Assembly (NCBI GenBank): GCA_035544875.1
Contig: DASZZP010000022.1
Coordinates: 50,613-114,612 of the forward strand
Origin: JASLEW01 sp035544875
GTDB taxonomy: Bacteria; Acidobacteriota; Thermoanaerobaculia; Multivoradales; UBA5704
DNA: 64,000 nt
Direction: 5' to 3'
A program made the translations under genes and the position numbers. The notes below the pieces were generated by a model. The model searched no databases. It was not told where the DNA came from and worked only from the letters and a program-made list of their open reading frames with translations. This document shows, in pieces, positions 56,147 to 63,880 of this stretch; the stretch's first letter is position 1, and each line of letters begins with the position of its first letter.

Positions 56147-56854
56147 ATGATCAAACCGTCACGCATCGTCATCGCGGGCACCGCCGCCGCCAGCCTGCTC
56201 TGGCTGCTCGCGGCCACCGGCCGCGCCCAGGCCGCGGGCGGGCCGGGCAGCGACCGGCCCGAAGGAGAAAGGCACAAGCTGATCGTCATCAACGAGAACG
56301 GCGAGGAGAAAGTCTTCGAGGGCGAAGGTCCAACCGTCAAGCGCGGCTACCTGGGGGTCGAGCTCACCGAGCTCACTCCCGAGCTGCGTGCGCATTTCGG
56401 GGCACCCGAGAGCGCCGGAGTGATGATCGCCCGCGTCGATCAGGGCAGCCCAGCCGAGAAGGCGGGCCTCAAGGTCGGCGACATCCTCACCGCGCTCGAC
56501 GGCAAGCCGGTCGGGTCGAGCTGGGACGTGCGCTCACGAGTGCGCAAGCTCGGCGACGGGACTTCGCTGCCGCTGGAGGTGCGGCGTGACGGGTCGACCC
56601 AGACGCTGACCGCGACCGTCGAGCAGCGCCAGCGGCCGGAGATCGACCTGGCCCCGCTGCTGATGAAGCGCGGCGAAGGCGACGGCATGAAGATCTTGCA
56701 CCTCCCCATGCATGGCAGTCCCGAGGACGGCGAGGCCATGGTACTGCCGCGCGTCCGCATCCAGTCCTCGGCCCGCGAAGCCGAGCTCGAAAAGAAGCTC
56801 AAGGCGCTCGAGAAGCGCCTCGCCGAGCTGGAGAGCCGCCTGCCCAAGGACTGA
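56147..56854 (+). CDS. Secreted PDZ-domain protein
   Basis: 235 residues: signal peptide (IVIAGTAAASLLWLLAATGRAQA) and one PDZ domain (about 68-155) with the ligand loop GYLGVELTELTPELRAHFG and the core GVMIARVDQGSPAEKAGLKV and GDILTALDGKPV. A C-terminal coiled coil (AREAELEKKLKALEKRLAEL) may dimerise it. No protease domain is present. AAGGAGA lies 6 bases upstream of the ATG. As third gene of the sigma operon it probably senses misfolded envelope proteins by their C-termini. Confidence 0.82.
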   Translation: MIKPSRIVIAGTAAASLLWLLAATGRAQAAGGPGSDRPEGERHKLIVINENGEEKVFEGEGPTVKRGYLGVELTELTPELRAHFGAPESAGVMIARVDQGSPAEKAGLKVGDILTALDGKPVGSSWDVRSRVRKLGDGTSLPLEVRRDGSTQTLTATVEQRQRPEIDLAPLLMKRGEGDGMKILHLPMHGSPEDGEAMVLPRVRIQSSAREAELEKKLKALEKRLAELESRLPKD

Positions 56855-56925
56855 GCGCCGCGCCGCGCGCCTCTTCTCCTCCTCCAGACTCTGGCTTCCC
56901 TCGTCTCTAGCCGCACCGGCGGCGC

Positions 56926-57062
56926 CGATCCCGAGGATGAAACGGCGCTGCGATGTGGCGTTGGAGGCCTACTCGAAGCATCGATCGGATCGCCCCCCGC
57001 AACCCCTCGATCCCCTTCCCACCCCTCCGGGGGGAAAGGGGACGCCCCTCCCCTGGCGCACG
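56926..57062 (+). repeat. About 135-base dispersed repeat, copy 2
   Basis: The direct-strand copy of the repeat found in opposite orientation at 15191-15331, with more than 90% identity by eye and the same internal GC-rich inverted run (CCCTCCGGGGGG). It fills the 354-base gap between the PDZ gene and the transporter gene; the remaining 150 bases show no clear feature. Confidence 0.8.
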
Positions 57063-57208
57063 GGGGAGTTTCGTTCTGGCCTCAGGCCGCACCGTCGCTG
57101 AGGCAACCTTGCCAGTACAATCTTTCGGTGCCTGTCCTGGGACCGCTCATCGCGGCTTCCGCGCCGTAGCCTTAGCCTAGCCCGGCATCCGGCTGCGGTC
57201 CGCCATCC

Positions 57209-59080
57209 ATGTCCTCTCTGGTCGACAAGATCCTCGGCAAACGTCTGGCCACATGGCGGGCCGAAGAGGAGAAGATCGGGGTGTGGACCGGAGTCCCCAT
57301 CCTGGGACTCGACGGCCTCTCTTCGTCGGCCTACGGTCCGGAAGCGGCGCTCACCATCCTGGTGCCGCTTGGTGCCCTGGGCTTGCGCTACATCGGGCCC
57401 ATCACCCTGGTTCTCGTGGCACTGCTGGCGATCCTCTACCTGTCTTACCGGCAGACCATCGCCGCCTATCCCAATGGCGGCGGCTCCTACACGGTGGCCA
57501 AGGAGAACCTGGGGATCCGAGCCGGCCTGCTGGCAGCGGCGTCGCTGATGATCGACTACATCCTCAACGTCGCGGTCGGCATCTCAGCAGGCATCGGCGC
57601 CCTGGTCTCCGCGGTGCCGGCGCTCCATCGCCATATCCTCCTGCTCTGTCTCGCGGCGCTAGCCATCATCACCCTGATCAACTTGCGCGGCCTGCGCGAG
57701 CCGGGCATGGCTTTCGGCATCCCCACCTACGTCTTCGTCGCCAGCCTCGGCGTGGTGCTCGCGACAGGGCTGATCAAGGCGCTGCTCCACGGCGGGCACC
57801 CGCCGCCGGTCGCGCCGCCGCCGCGGCTGGGGCCGCCGGTGGAGGCCGCCACGGCGTGGCTGATCCTGCGCTCGTTCGCCAGCGGCTGCACCGCGATGAC
57901 CGGCGTGGAAGCGGTGAGCAACGGCGTCGGCTATTTCACTCAGCCGCGAGTGCGCAACGCGCAGCGCACCCTGACCGCCATCGTCGGCATCCTGGCGCTG
58001 CTGCTCGGCGGGATCGCCTATCTCGCCCACGCCTACGGCATCGGGGCGATGAGTCAGGATCGAGCGGGCTATCAGAGCGTGATCTCGCTGCTGGTCGCGG
58101 CGGTCTTCGGCCGCGGCGTCTTCTATGACGTGACCATGGCCAGCGTGCTCGCCGTCCTGGCGCTATCGGCCAACACCAGCTTCGCCGACTTCCCGCGCCT
58201 CTGCCGCATGATCGCGGAAGACAACTTCCTGCCCCGCCTGTTCGCCAACGTGGGGCGGCGCCTGGTCTACTCGACCGGCATCGTGGTTCTCGCGCTGCTC
58301 TCCGCGGTGCTGTTGATCGTCTTCGGCGGCATCACCGACCGGCTGATCCCGCTCTTCGCGATCGGCGCCTTCGGTGCCTTCACTCTCTCCCAGGCCGGCA
58401 TGGTGATGCATTGGCGGCGCGCCGGCGGCCGCGGCGCGCGGCCATCGATGCTGGTCAACGGCGTCGGCGGGATCGCCACCGCGGCGGCGCTGATCGTCAT
58501 CCTGCTCGCCAAGTTCGGCGAAGGGGCCTGGATGACCGTCGTGCTCCTGCCGCTGCTGCTGCTGCTGTTTGCCAGCGTCAAGCGGCACTATGGCCGGGCG
58601 GCGAAGCAGCTTGCCTGCACCCGGCCAATCGACATCACGGCCAACGAGCCGCCGGTCGTCGTGGTGCCTGTCGAGAGCTGGAACCTGCTGACCGAGAAGG
58701 CGCTGCGCTTCGCCCTCCGGGTCTCGCCGGACGTGATCGCCGTCCATATCGCGATCGACGAGGAGACGGCCAAGACCCTGCGCGAACAATGGGAGCGCGA
58801 CATCGAGAAGCCGATCCGCCGCGCCGGGCAGCGCCCCCCGCGGCTGGAGATCGTGGCTTCTCCCTATCGCCGGCTCTTCACGCCCCTGCTCGACTTCGTC
58901 TCGCGCCTGGCGAGCGAGTATCCCTCGCGCCAGATTGCGGTCGTGGTCTCCGAGCTGGTCGAGAAGCGCTGGTACGAGGGCCTGTTGCACAACCACCGCG
59001 CCGAAGTCCTGAAGGCGCTGCTCCTGCTGCAAGAAGACGAGCGCCTCGTCCTGATCAACGTTCCCTGGCACCTGAAGTGA
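57209..59080 (+). CDS. KimA-like APC-superfamily potassium/amino-acid transporter
   Basis: 623 residues: about twelve membrane helices (residues 20-460) and a cytoplasmic USP-like C-terminal domain (470-620, VVVVPVESWNLLTEKALRFAL). The first helix carries LGLDGLSSSAYGPEAALTIL, and DYILNVAVGISAGIGALVSA and MTGVEAVSNGVGYF mark the APC fold. This layout matches KimA-type K+/H+ symporters, whose members are regulated by c-di-AMP, but broad APC permeases share it, so the substrate is uncertain. No c-di-AMP riboswitch was recognised upstream. ATG at 57209. Confidence 0.75.
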   Translation: MSSLVDKILGKRLATWRAEEEKIGVWTGVPILGLDGLSSSAYGPEAALTILVPLGALGLRYIGPITLVLVALLAILYLSYRQTIAAYPNGGGSYTVAKENLGIRAGLLAAASLMIDYILNVAVGISAGIGALVSAVPALHRHILLLCLAALAIITLINLRGLREPGMAFGIPTYVFVASLGVVLATGLIKALLHGGHPPPVAPPPRLGPPVEAATAWLILRSFASGCTAMTGVEAVSNGVGYFTQPRVRNAQRTLTAIVGILALLLGGIAYLAHAYGIGAMSQDRAGYQSVISLLVAAVFGRGVFYDVTMASVLAVLALSANTSFADFPRLCRMIAEDNFLPRLFANVGRRLVYSTGIVVLALLSAVLLIVFGGITDRLIPLFAIGAFGAFTLSQAGMVMHWRRAGGRGARPSMLVNGVGGIATAAALIVILLAKFGEGAWMTVVLLPLLLLLFASVKRHYGRAAKQLACTRPIDITANEPPVVVVPVESWNLLTEKALRFALRVSPDVIAVHIAIDEETAKTLREQWERDIEKPIRRAGQRPPRLEIVASPYRRLFTPLLDFVSRLASEYPSRQIAVVVSELVEKRWYEGLLHNHRAEVLKALLLLQEDERLVLINVPWHLK

Positions 59081-59092
59081 GGACACCGAATC

Positions 59093-59482
59093 ATGGATCT
59101 CGATTCTGTCTCTCTCGCATTGGCGTTCCTTGGGCCATATGCCGTCGGCGTCGGGGCGCCGATAGCGTCATGGCTCGTGCTTTGGAAAAGGCGCCGCGCC
59201 ATGCGCGCAACAGGAGCACGCTTGCCCCACCCGATGCGCTCGATCATTGTCGTGCTTCTTGCCTGGTGTGCACTTTCGACTGTGGCGGTGATTCTGGGCC
59301 AGGATCTCGCCTTCGCTTACGCGTGGATGTGGGCACACCCACCGCGCCCACCGCTTCCTCCTGCCGCGCCGCCAGGTGCTCCATGGTTCATGGTTTTAGC
59401 CGGCCTGTTGCTCATGTGTGGCTCCGCACTTGCGCTCCATCGATTCATAGCCCACCGTTACACGACCTGCGTTCGCGCCTAG
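59093..59482 (+). CDS. Small membrane protein, unknown function
   Basis: 129 residues with three membrane helices (LALAFLGPYAVGVGAPIASW, SIIVVLLAWCALSTVAVIL and FMVLAGLLLMCGSALAL) and a Pro-rich loop (HPPRPPLPPAAPPGAPW). It starts 12 bases after the transporter's stop with AGGA 11 bases before the ATG, so it may be cotranscribed. Codon use is less GC-rich than its neighbours, and it borders the mobile island, so it may be a recent arrival. No family recognised. Confidence 0.55.
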   Translation: MDLDSVSLALAFLGPYAVGVGAPIASWLVLWKRRRAMRATGARLPHPMRSIIVVLLAWCALSTVAVILGQDLAFAYAWMWAHPPRPPLPPAAPPGAPWFMVLAGLLLMCGSALALHRFIAHRYTTCVRA

Positions 59483-59527
59483 CCCACGCCCATTTCTCAC
59501 ACGAGTTCGTTGCGAGGCCGTGCAAAT

Positions 59528-59570
59528 GGGCCTGGATGCAAGGCGCGAGCGCAACGCAGCAGACAGGCCC
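59528..59570 (+). terminator. Candidate stem-loop terminator
   Basis: GGGCCTG (59528-59534) and CAGGCCC (59564-59570) frame a structured 29-base loop and are followed by TTTGTTAT. It could end the transporter transcript. Confidence 0.4.
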
Positions 59571-59730
59571 TTTGTTATAGATGACTACGCCTGAGTGAGC
59601 GTCAGTACTACAAGTTACGATACTCCAGCTAGTTACTGAAAAGACTTGCGCTCTGGCGTTCGCCTGAGATACCCTCCAATTTGCTTCCCCGTGCTTCCCC
59701 TACGCTTTCCCGGCACGGGAGGGAGGGACA

Positions 59731-60927
59731 GTGCCGAAGCTCACCAAACGGACCATCGACGCCCTCGCAACCCCCGCCCGAGACCTCACCGTCTTCGACC
59801 GCGACCTGCCTGGATTCGGCCTCCGCCTCAAGCCCTCCGGCAGCCGCTCCTTCCTCGTCCAGTACCGCAACCGCGGCGGCCGCACCCGCCGGCTGACTCT
59901 TGGGCCTTACGGCCGCCTCACGGCCGAGGAGGCGCGCGCCATGGCGAAGAAGCTCCTGGCCGCCGTCGATCGCGGCGAGGACCCCTCCGAGCAGCGCTTC
60001 GCCTCCCTCCACGCCCCGACCTTGGAGGATTTCGCGGCCCGCTACATGACCGAGTACGCCGAGAAGAAGACCAGGCCGTCGAGCGTTGCCGAGAACCGGA
60101 AGCTGCTGACCAAGCACATCCTGCCCGCCTTCGGCAAGCGCAAGATGGCTGACATCTCGCGCGCCGAGGTGGCGCGCTTTCACGGCAGCCTCGCTGCAAC
60201 TCCCTACCAGGCCAACCATGCCCTGGCTCTGCTTTCGGCGATGTTCAATCTCGCCGAGCGCTGGGGCGTACGGGCCGATGCCTCGAACCCCTGCCGGCAC
60301 GTGCCGCGCTACCCCGAGCGCCAGCGCCACCGTTTCCTCTCGGGCGAGGAGCTCGCCCGCCTGGGCGCCGTGCTGGCCGAGGAAGAGCGGCAGGGCTTGG
60401 CCGTGCCGGTGGCGGCCGTGCGGTTGCTCATCCTCACCGGCTGCCGGCTCGGCGAGATCCTGCACCTGTCGTGGGCCGAGGTCGACTTCGAGCATCACTG
60501 CCTGCGCTTGAAGGACTCGAAGACCGGCCCCAAGGTCGTGCCGCTCGGCGCTGCGGCGCTCGAGCTCCTGGCCGCGCAGCCGCGCCAGCCGGACAACCCC
60601 TACGTCTTGCCCGGCCGGTGGGCCGGCGGCTCCCGTAACACCCTGCACAGCGCGTGGCAGCGCATCCGCAGGCTCGCCGACCTGCCCGACGTGAGGCTCC
60701 ATGACCTGAGGCACACGTGGGCGAGCTCAGGCGTATCCGCCGGTCACAGCCTGCCTGTCCTCGGGGCGATCCTCGGCCATCGCAAGCCCGCCACCACAGC
60801 GCGCTACGCCCACCTCGCCGATCATCCGCTGCGCGCCGCCGCCGACCAAATCGCCGGCGACATCGCGGCTGCGCTGAACGGCCGGCCGCAAGGAGGAGGG
60901 GAGGTGATCGCCTTCAGGAAACCCTGA
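59731..60927 (+). CDS. Tyrosine-type integrase of prophage/island type
   Basis: 398 residues. An N-terminal arm-binding domain (DUF4102-like, DLPGFGLRLKPSGSRSFLVQY) precedes the SAM-like core-binding domain (98-180) and the catalytic domain. Catalytic residues: Arg239 in TGCRLGE, Lys264, His324-x-x-Arg327 in LHDLRHTW, His350 in ILGHRKPATTARYAH and the nucleophile Tyr359. It looks complete. GGAGGGAGGG precedes the GTG start. Such integrases usually sit at one end of a genomic island next to the attachment site; no tRNA gene adjoins it here. Confidence 0.9.
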   Translation: MPKLTKRTIDALATPARDLTVFDRDLPGFGLRLKPSGSRSFLVQYRNRGGRTRRLTLGPYGRLTAEEARAMAKKLLAAVDRGEDPSEQRFASLHAPTLEDFAARYMTEYAEKKTRPSSVAENRKLLTKHILPAFGKRKMADISRAEVARFHGSLAATPYQANHALALLSAMFNLAERWGVRADASNPCRHVPRYPERQRHRFLSGEELARLGAVLAEEERQGLAVPVAAVRLLILTGCRLGEILHLSWAEVDFEHHCLRLKDSKTGPKVVPLGAAALELLAAQPRQPDNPYVLPGRWAGGSRNTLHSAWQRIRRLADLPDVRLHDLRHTWASSGVSAGHSLPVLGAILGHRKPATTARYAHLADHPLRAAADQIAGDIAAALNGRPQGGGEVIAFRKP

Positions 60928-60940
60928 TCGGACCGAAGCC

Positions 60941-60961
60941 GGAGAGGAAGCGTTCCTCTCC
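60941..60961 (+). terminator. Hairpin after the integrase gene
   Basis: GGAGAGGAA-GCG-TTCCTCTCC, a perfect 9-base-pair stem 14 bases after the stop. There is no T-run, so it may be a Rho-independent-like stop of low efficiency or an RNA stabiliser. Confidence 0.45.
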
Positions 60962-61031
60962 AGAACACCAATCGGCCCCGGCGAGAGAGCGACCTCCCGC
61001 CGAGACCTAACTCCGCAAAGGGACGTGCCTT

Positions 61032-61370
61032 ATGCGAAGCTCCAGGCAGCATACTCCCTCGCCCTCGATCGACCTCAGCACCTACACCGAGGCGACCCGC
61101 CGCCAGCTCTACGACCTGGTCGCCGCCGTCCACTTCAGCGTCACTCCGGAGGATCGGGCGGCGCACGCCGCCGATCCCGAGAACCACTGGATTCCGACCT
61201 TCACGCCCGACCAGGCCGGCCTGGTCGTCGGTCGGGCGCTCGGTCGGTGGTGGGCGTCGTGGGAGATCCTCGACGCGCCGGCCGACCTACCCGAGTCCCA
61301 ACGGTACGCGATCGTCACCATCACTGAGGACCCCAGCTCGCCCTACGGAGTCGCCTTCCATGAAAGCTGA
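61032..61370 (+). CDS. Small protein upstream of a SymE-like gene
   Basis: 112 residues, soluble, with RRQLYDLVAAVHFSVTPEDR, a helical segment QAGLVVGRALGRWWASWEIL and an ending VTITEDPSSPYGVAFHES. I do not recognise a family. Its stop overlaps the SymE-like frame by 11 bases, suggesting translational coupling and perhaps a toxin-antidote relationship, though SymE in E. coli is controlled by an antisense RNA. Confidence 0.5.
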   Translation: MRSSRQHTPSPSIDLSTYTEATRRQLYDLVAAVHFSVTPEDRAAHAADPENHWIPTFTPDQAGLVVGRALGRWWASWEILDAPADLPESQRYAIVTITEDPSSPYGVAFHES

Positions 61371-61581
61371 CTCCGCATCCGATTCCCCTTGCCCCAGGCG
61401 AACCGATCCAGGTCTTGCGCCGGCGGTCCCCGTGGCTACCGCGACCGCTCGCCGCCTGCGAGTGTCGAGGCGCTATCCCGAGCCGGCCCGGCGTCTGCGC
61501 TACACGCCGCCCCAGCCGGTCCCGATGCTCCGGCTCAGCGGCCGTTATGCCGCGTCCCGGATTATGCCGAGTAGGTCATAG
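61360..61581 (+). pseudogene. SymE-like toxin gene truncated by element insertion
   Basis: The frame encodes RRLRVSRRYPEPARRLRY and then PVPMLRLSGRY, close to the SymE pattern (vsYRy..., PxLrLsGRWLexAGF). The homology stops right at LSGR, where the terminal repeat of the recombinase element begins (61545), and the last residues come from element DNA. It should be inactive. Confidence 0.55.
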
Positions 61582-61650
61582 GCTCTCGCTGTAAGCCATT
61601 GAAAAGAATCGACATCGCCGTACTGCCTCTCACCGTTGGTCGGCATAATC
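61545..61650 (+). mobile_element. Left end of RIT-like element 1
   Basis: Two direct copies TTATGCCGCG (61545-) and GATTATGCCG (61560-61569), and an inverted copy CGGCATAATC (61641-61650). All three carry G at the variable base. The first 28 bases match 63749-63776 at 24 positions, so this is an element end. Confidence 0.7.
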
Positions 61651-61733
61651 GAGACCCCTTTGGAGCCAAGGGCTACTGTCCCTGCCCGAGCTGGCTCCGG
61701 CTTGGCCTTGCTCAGCCCTGAAGATTCCGATCT

Positions 61734-61768
61734 CGTCTCCTTCGGCCGTCAGGCCAGGAAAGGAGACG
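61734..61768 (+). promoter_or_regulatory. Hairpin hiding the ribosome-binding site of recombinase A, element 1
   Basis: CGTCTCCTT (61734-61742) pairs perfectly with AAGGAGACG (61760-61768), with an inner GGCC/GGCC stem (61744-61747 with 61752-61755) on a GTCA loop. The Shine-Dalgarno AAGGAG is in the 3' arm, 2 bases before the start codon spacer ends. Confidence 0.65.
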
Positions 61769-61770
61769 AC

Positions 61771-63006
61771 ATGCTCGATCAGTTCTACCGCCGTCGAAAG
61801 GTTCTGCAGCGCCTTCGCAGCGGCCCGTTGGGTCCGCATATGGATGACGTAGCTGCTCAGCTGCTCGAGATGGGTTTTGCGAGCCACGACTCGGGACAAC
61901 GCCAGTTTCGCCTGCTCCACAAGCTCAATCGATGGCTGGAGGCGCGCGGGCTCGGTGTAGCTGCCTTGGACGAGAAAACGATCCACGAGTTCCTCGACCA
62001 GTTGCAGCAAGGATTTTGGCTCCGAGACGCCAAGGCTGGCTGGCGGTTACTGCTGAAACAGCTGCGAGACCGCGGGATTGTGCCGTTACCACAGGGGGAG
62101 ATGGATGAGACGCCCTGCTGCCGCCTGCAGCGTGAGTTCGCGCGCTACCTCGTCGAGCAGCGCGGCCTGGCGCCGAAGTCGGTACAGCTCTACCTTGCTC
62201 AGACCCAGGCCTTCCTCAACGAGCGTTTTGGCCCAGGCCCCTTGGCGCTGAGCGAGTTGACCGCCAGAGACGTGACCCAATTCGTTCTTCGTCGCTGCCG
62301 CCCGAATGGGCGAGGCGATTTTGCCCTCGCGCCTGCCCTGCGCAATTTCTTCCGGTTCCTCCGTCTGCGAGGCGACCTGGCGATCGACCTCGCGGGAGCC
62401 GTCCCCGCCGCTGCTCGTTGGCGGCTGTCGGGTCTGCCCAAGTCGCTTCCTGCCCAGCAGGTCGAGCTGGTGTTGGCAGGGTGCGATCGCAATTCTCCGA
62501 TGGGCCGGCGCGATTACGCCGTCCTGCTCGTTCTGGCGCGGCTGGGCTTGCGGGCCGGAGAGATAGCGGCGATGCGCCTAGAGGATCTCGATTGGCGAGC
62601 TGCGGAGCTCACCGTCCGCGGCAAGGGCAGCCGGCAGGATCGCTTGCCCATTCTCCAGGATGTGGGCGAGGCCCTGACCGCTTACCTGTGTGATGGGCGT
62701 CCGCGCTGCTCTTCACGGCATGTGTTCGTCCGCGCCAGGGCTCCCTACCGAGAGTTCGGCGACGCTTCTAGCGTGATCACGATCGTAGAACGCGCCATCG
62801 AGCGCGTCGGACTCAATCCTCCGGTCAAGGGAGCGCACCTGCTACGTCATTCCCTGGCCTGCGAGATGCTGCGCCGGCATGCCTCGCTCGGTGAAATCGG
62901 CCAGATTCTTCGCCACCGACTGCCGAGCGCCACCGAGATCTATGCCAAGGTGGATCTCGAAGCATTGCGCACGGTAGCGCAGCCTTGGCCGGGGGCTCGG
63001 CCATGA
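61771..63006 (+). CDS. Tyrosine recombinase, first gene of RIT-like element 1
   Basis: 411 residues. A SAM-like core-binding domain (about 115-205, REFARYLVEQRGLAPKSVQLYL) and a complete catalytic domain: Arg261 in LGLRAGEIAAMRL, Lys285 in VRGKGSRQDRLPI, His356-x-x-Arg359 in HLLRHSLACEML, His382 in ILRHRLPSATEIY and the nucleophile Tyr391. ATG at 61771 has AAGGAG spaced 6 bases. It overlaps the second recombinase gene as ATGA. Clustered overlapping recombinases of this type occur in recombinase-in-trio (RIT) elements. It may still be functional. Confidence 0.88.
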   Translation: MLDQFYRRRKVLQRLRSGPLGPHMDDVAAQLLEMGFASHDSGQRQFRLLHKLNRWLEARGLGVAALDEKTIHEFLDQLQQGFWLRDAKAGWRLLLKQLRDRGIVPLPQGEMDETPCCRLQREFARYLVEQRGLAPKSVQLYLAQTQAFLNERFGPGPLALSELTARDVTQFVLRRCRPNGRGDFALAPALRNFFRFLRLRGDLAIDLAGAVPAAARWRLSGLPKSLPAQQVELVLAGCDRNSPMGRRDYAVLLVLARLGLRAGEIAAMRLEDLDWRAAELTVRGKGSRQDRLPILQDVGEALTAYLCDGRPRCSSRHVFVRARAPYREFGDASSVITIVERAIERVGLNPPVKGAHLLRHSLACEMLRRHASLGEIGQILRHRLPSATEIYAKVDLEALRTVAQPWPGARP

Positions 63007-63788
63007 GCCCCTTGCGCGAGGCCCTCGAGGAATACCTCACCCTGCGCCGGGCTCTCGGCTACAAGCTCGCCGAGCCAGGCCATGAGCTGCCGCGGTTCGT
63101 GGAATTCGCCGAGGCGCGGGGCGCCTCGGTCATCACCACCGAGCTGGCACTGCTCTGGGCCCAGCAAGCCGCCAAACCGACGACCTGGCCGGGGCGGCTC
63201 GGGATGGTCCGACTCTTCGCCCAGCACTGCGCCGGCCTTGACCCGAAGACCGAGGTCCCGCCCAAAGGATGGTTCCCCCACCCGCACCGGCGCAAGCGGC
63301 CGTACCTGTACGGCGACGCCGAAATCCTCCGACTCCTCGAGGCCGCCAAGAGCCTGCGGTCCCGCTCGGGCCTGCGGGCGCCGACCATCACGACACTGCT
63401 CGGGCTGATGGCGGTCACCGGGATGCGGAAGAGAGAGCCGATCAGCCTCGACCGTGAAGACGTCGATCTCGTCGACGGCGTGATCACGATTCGGCAGAGC
63501 AAGTTCGGCAAGTCGCGTTGTGTGCCCATCGACAAGTCGACGCAGCAGGCGCTGGAGCAGTACCAGCTCTGTCGCAATCGCCTATGTCCGCACCCGCCGA
63601 CCCCAGCCTTCTTTGTCACTTCGTACGGCGGGCGAGTCATGCGCGTCACCCCGGGGATGCTGCAAGACACCTTTATCAAGTTGTCCCACGAGATCGGACT
63701 GCGAAAACCCTCGGACCGCCGCGGTCCTCGCCTCCAGGACCTGCGCCATTATCCCGCGTGCCTGATTATCCCGAGTCGATGCGGCTGA
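63003..63788 (+). pseudogene. Second tyrosine recombinase of element 1, truncated by element 2
   Basis: The first 248 residues resemble the second recombinase of RIT-like clusters: LTLRRALGYKLAEPGHELPR, VTGMRKREPISL (Arg142), RQSKFGKSRCVPI (Lys) and LQDLRH (Arg present; the usual first His is Gln). Then the sequence passes straight into the end of element 2 (TTATCCCGCG at 63749) and stops after 13 unrelated residues. The last catalytic His and the Tyr are lost, so it cannot recombine. Confidence 0.75.
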
Positions 63789-63831
63789 GGTCAGACTGCC
63801 GGCGTGGGCGTTTGATCTACGCGGGATAATC
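63749..63831 (+). mobile_element. Left end of RIT-like element 2
   Basis: TTATCCCGCG (63749-), GATTATCCCG (63764-63773) and the inverted CGGGATAATC (63822-63831). All three carry C at the base that is G in element 1. The element lies inside the second recombinase gene of element 1. Confidence 0.7.
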
Positions 63832-63838
63832 CTGGTTC

Positions 63839-63879
63839 GCTCTCCTCCACCGGCGACCTCGCCGGTAAAGGAGGAGAGC
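63839..63879 (+). promoter_or_regulatory. Hairpin hiding the ribosome-binding site of recombinase A, element 2
   Basis: GCTCTCCTCC pairs with GGAGGAGAGC, and the inner ACCGGCG pairs with CGCCGGT over an ACCT loop, with a 3-base AAA bulge on the 3' side: 17 base pairs. The Shine-Dalgarno AAAGGAGGAG is in the 3' arm. Confidence 0.7.
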
Positions 63880-63880
63880 C

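Noticed and set aside
56855..57208. c-di-AMP (ydaO-type) riboswitch before the KimA-like gene
   Set aside because: The gap is largely the dispersed repeat, and I could not find the conserved riboswitch core.
59483..59730. tRNA gene serving as integrase attachment site
   Set aside because: No cloverleaf or T-arm consensus could be found next to the integrase gene.
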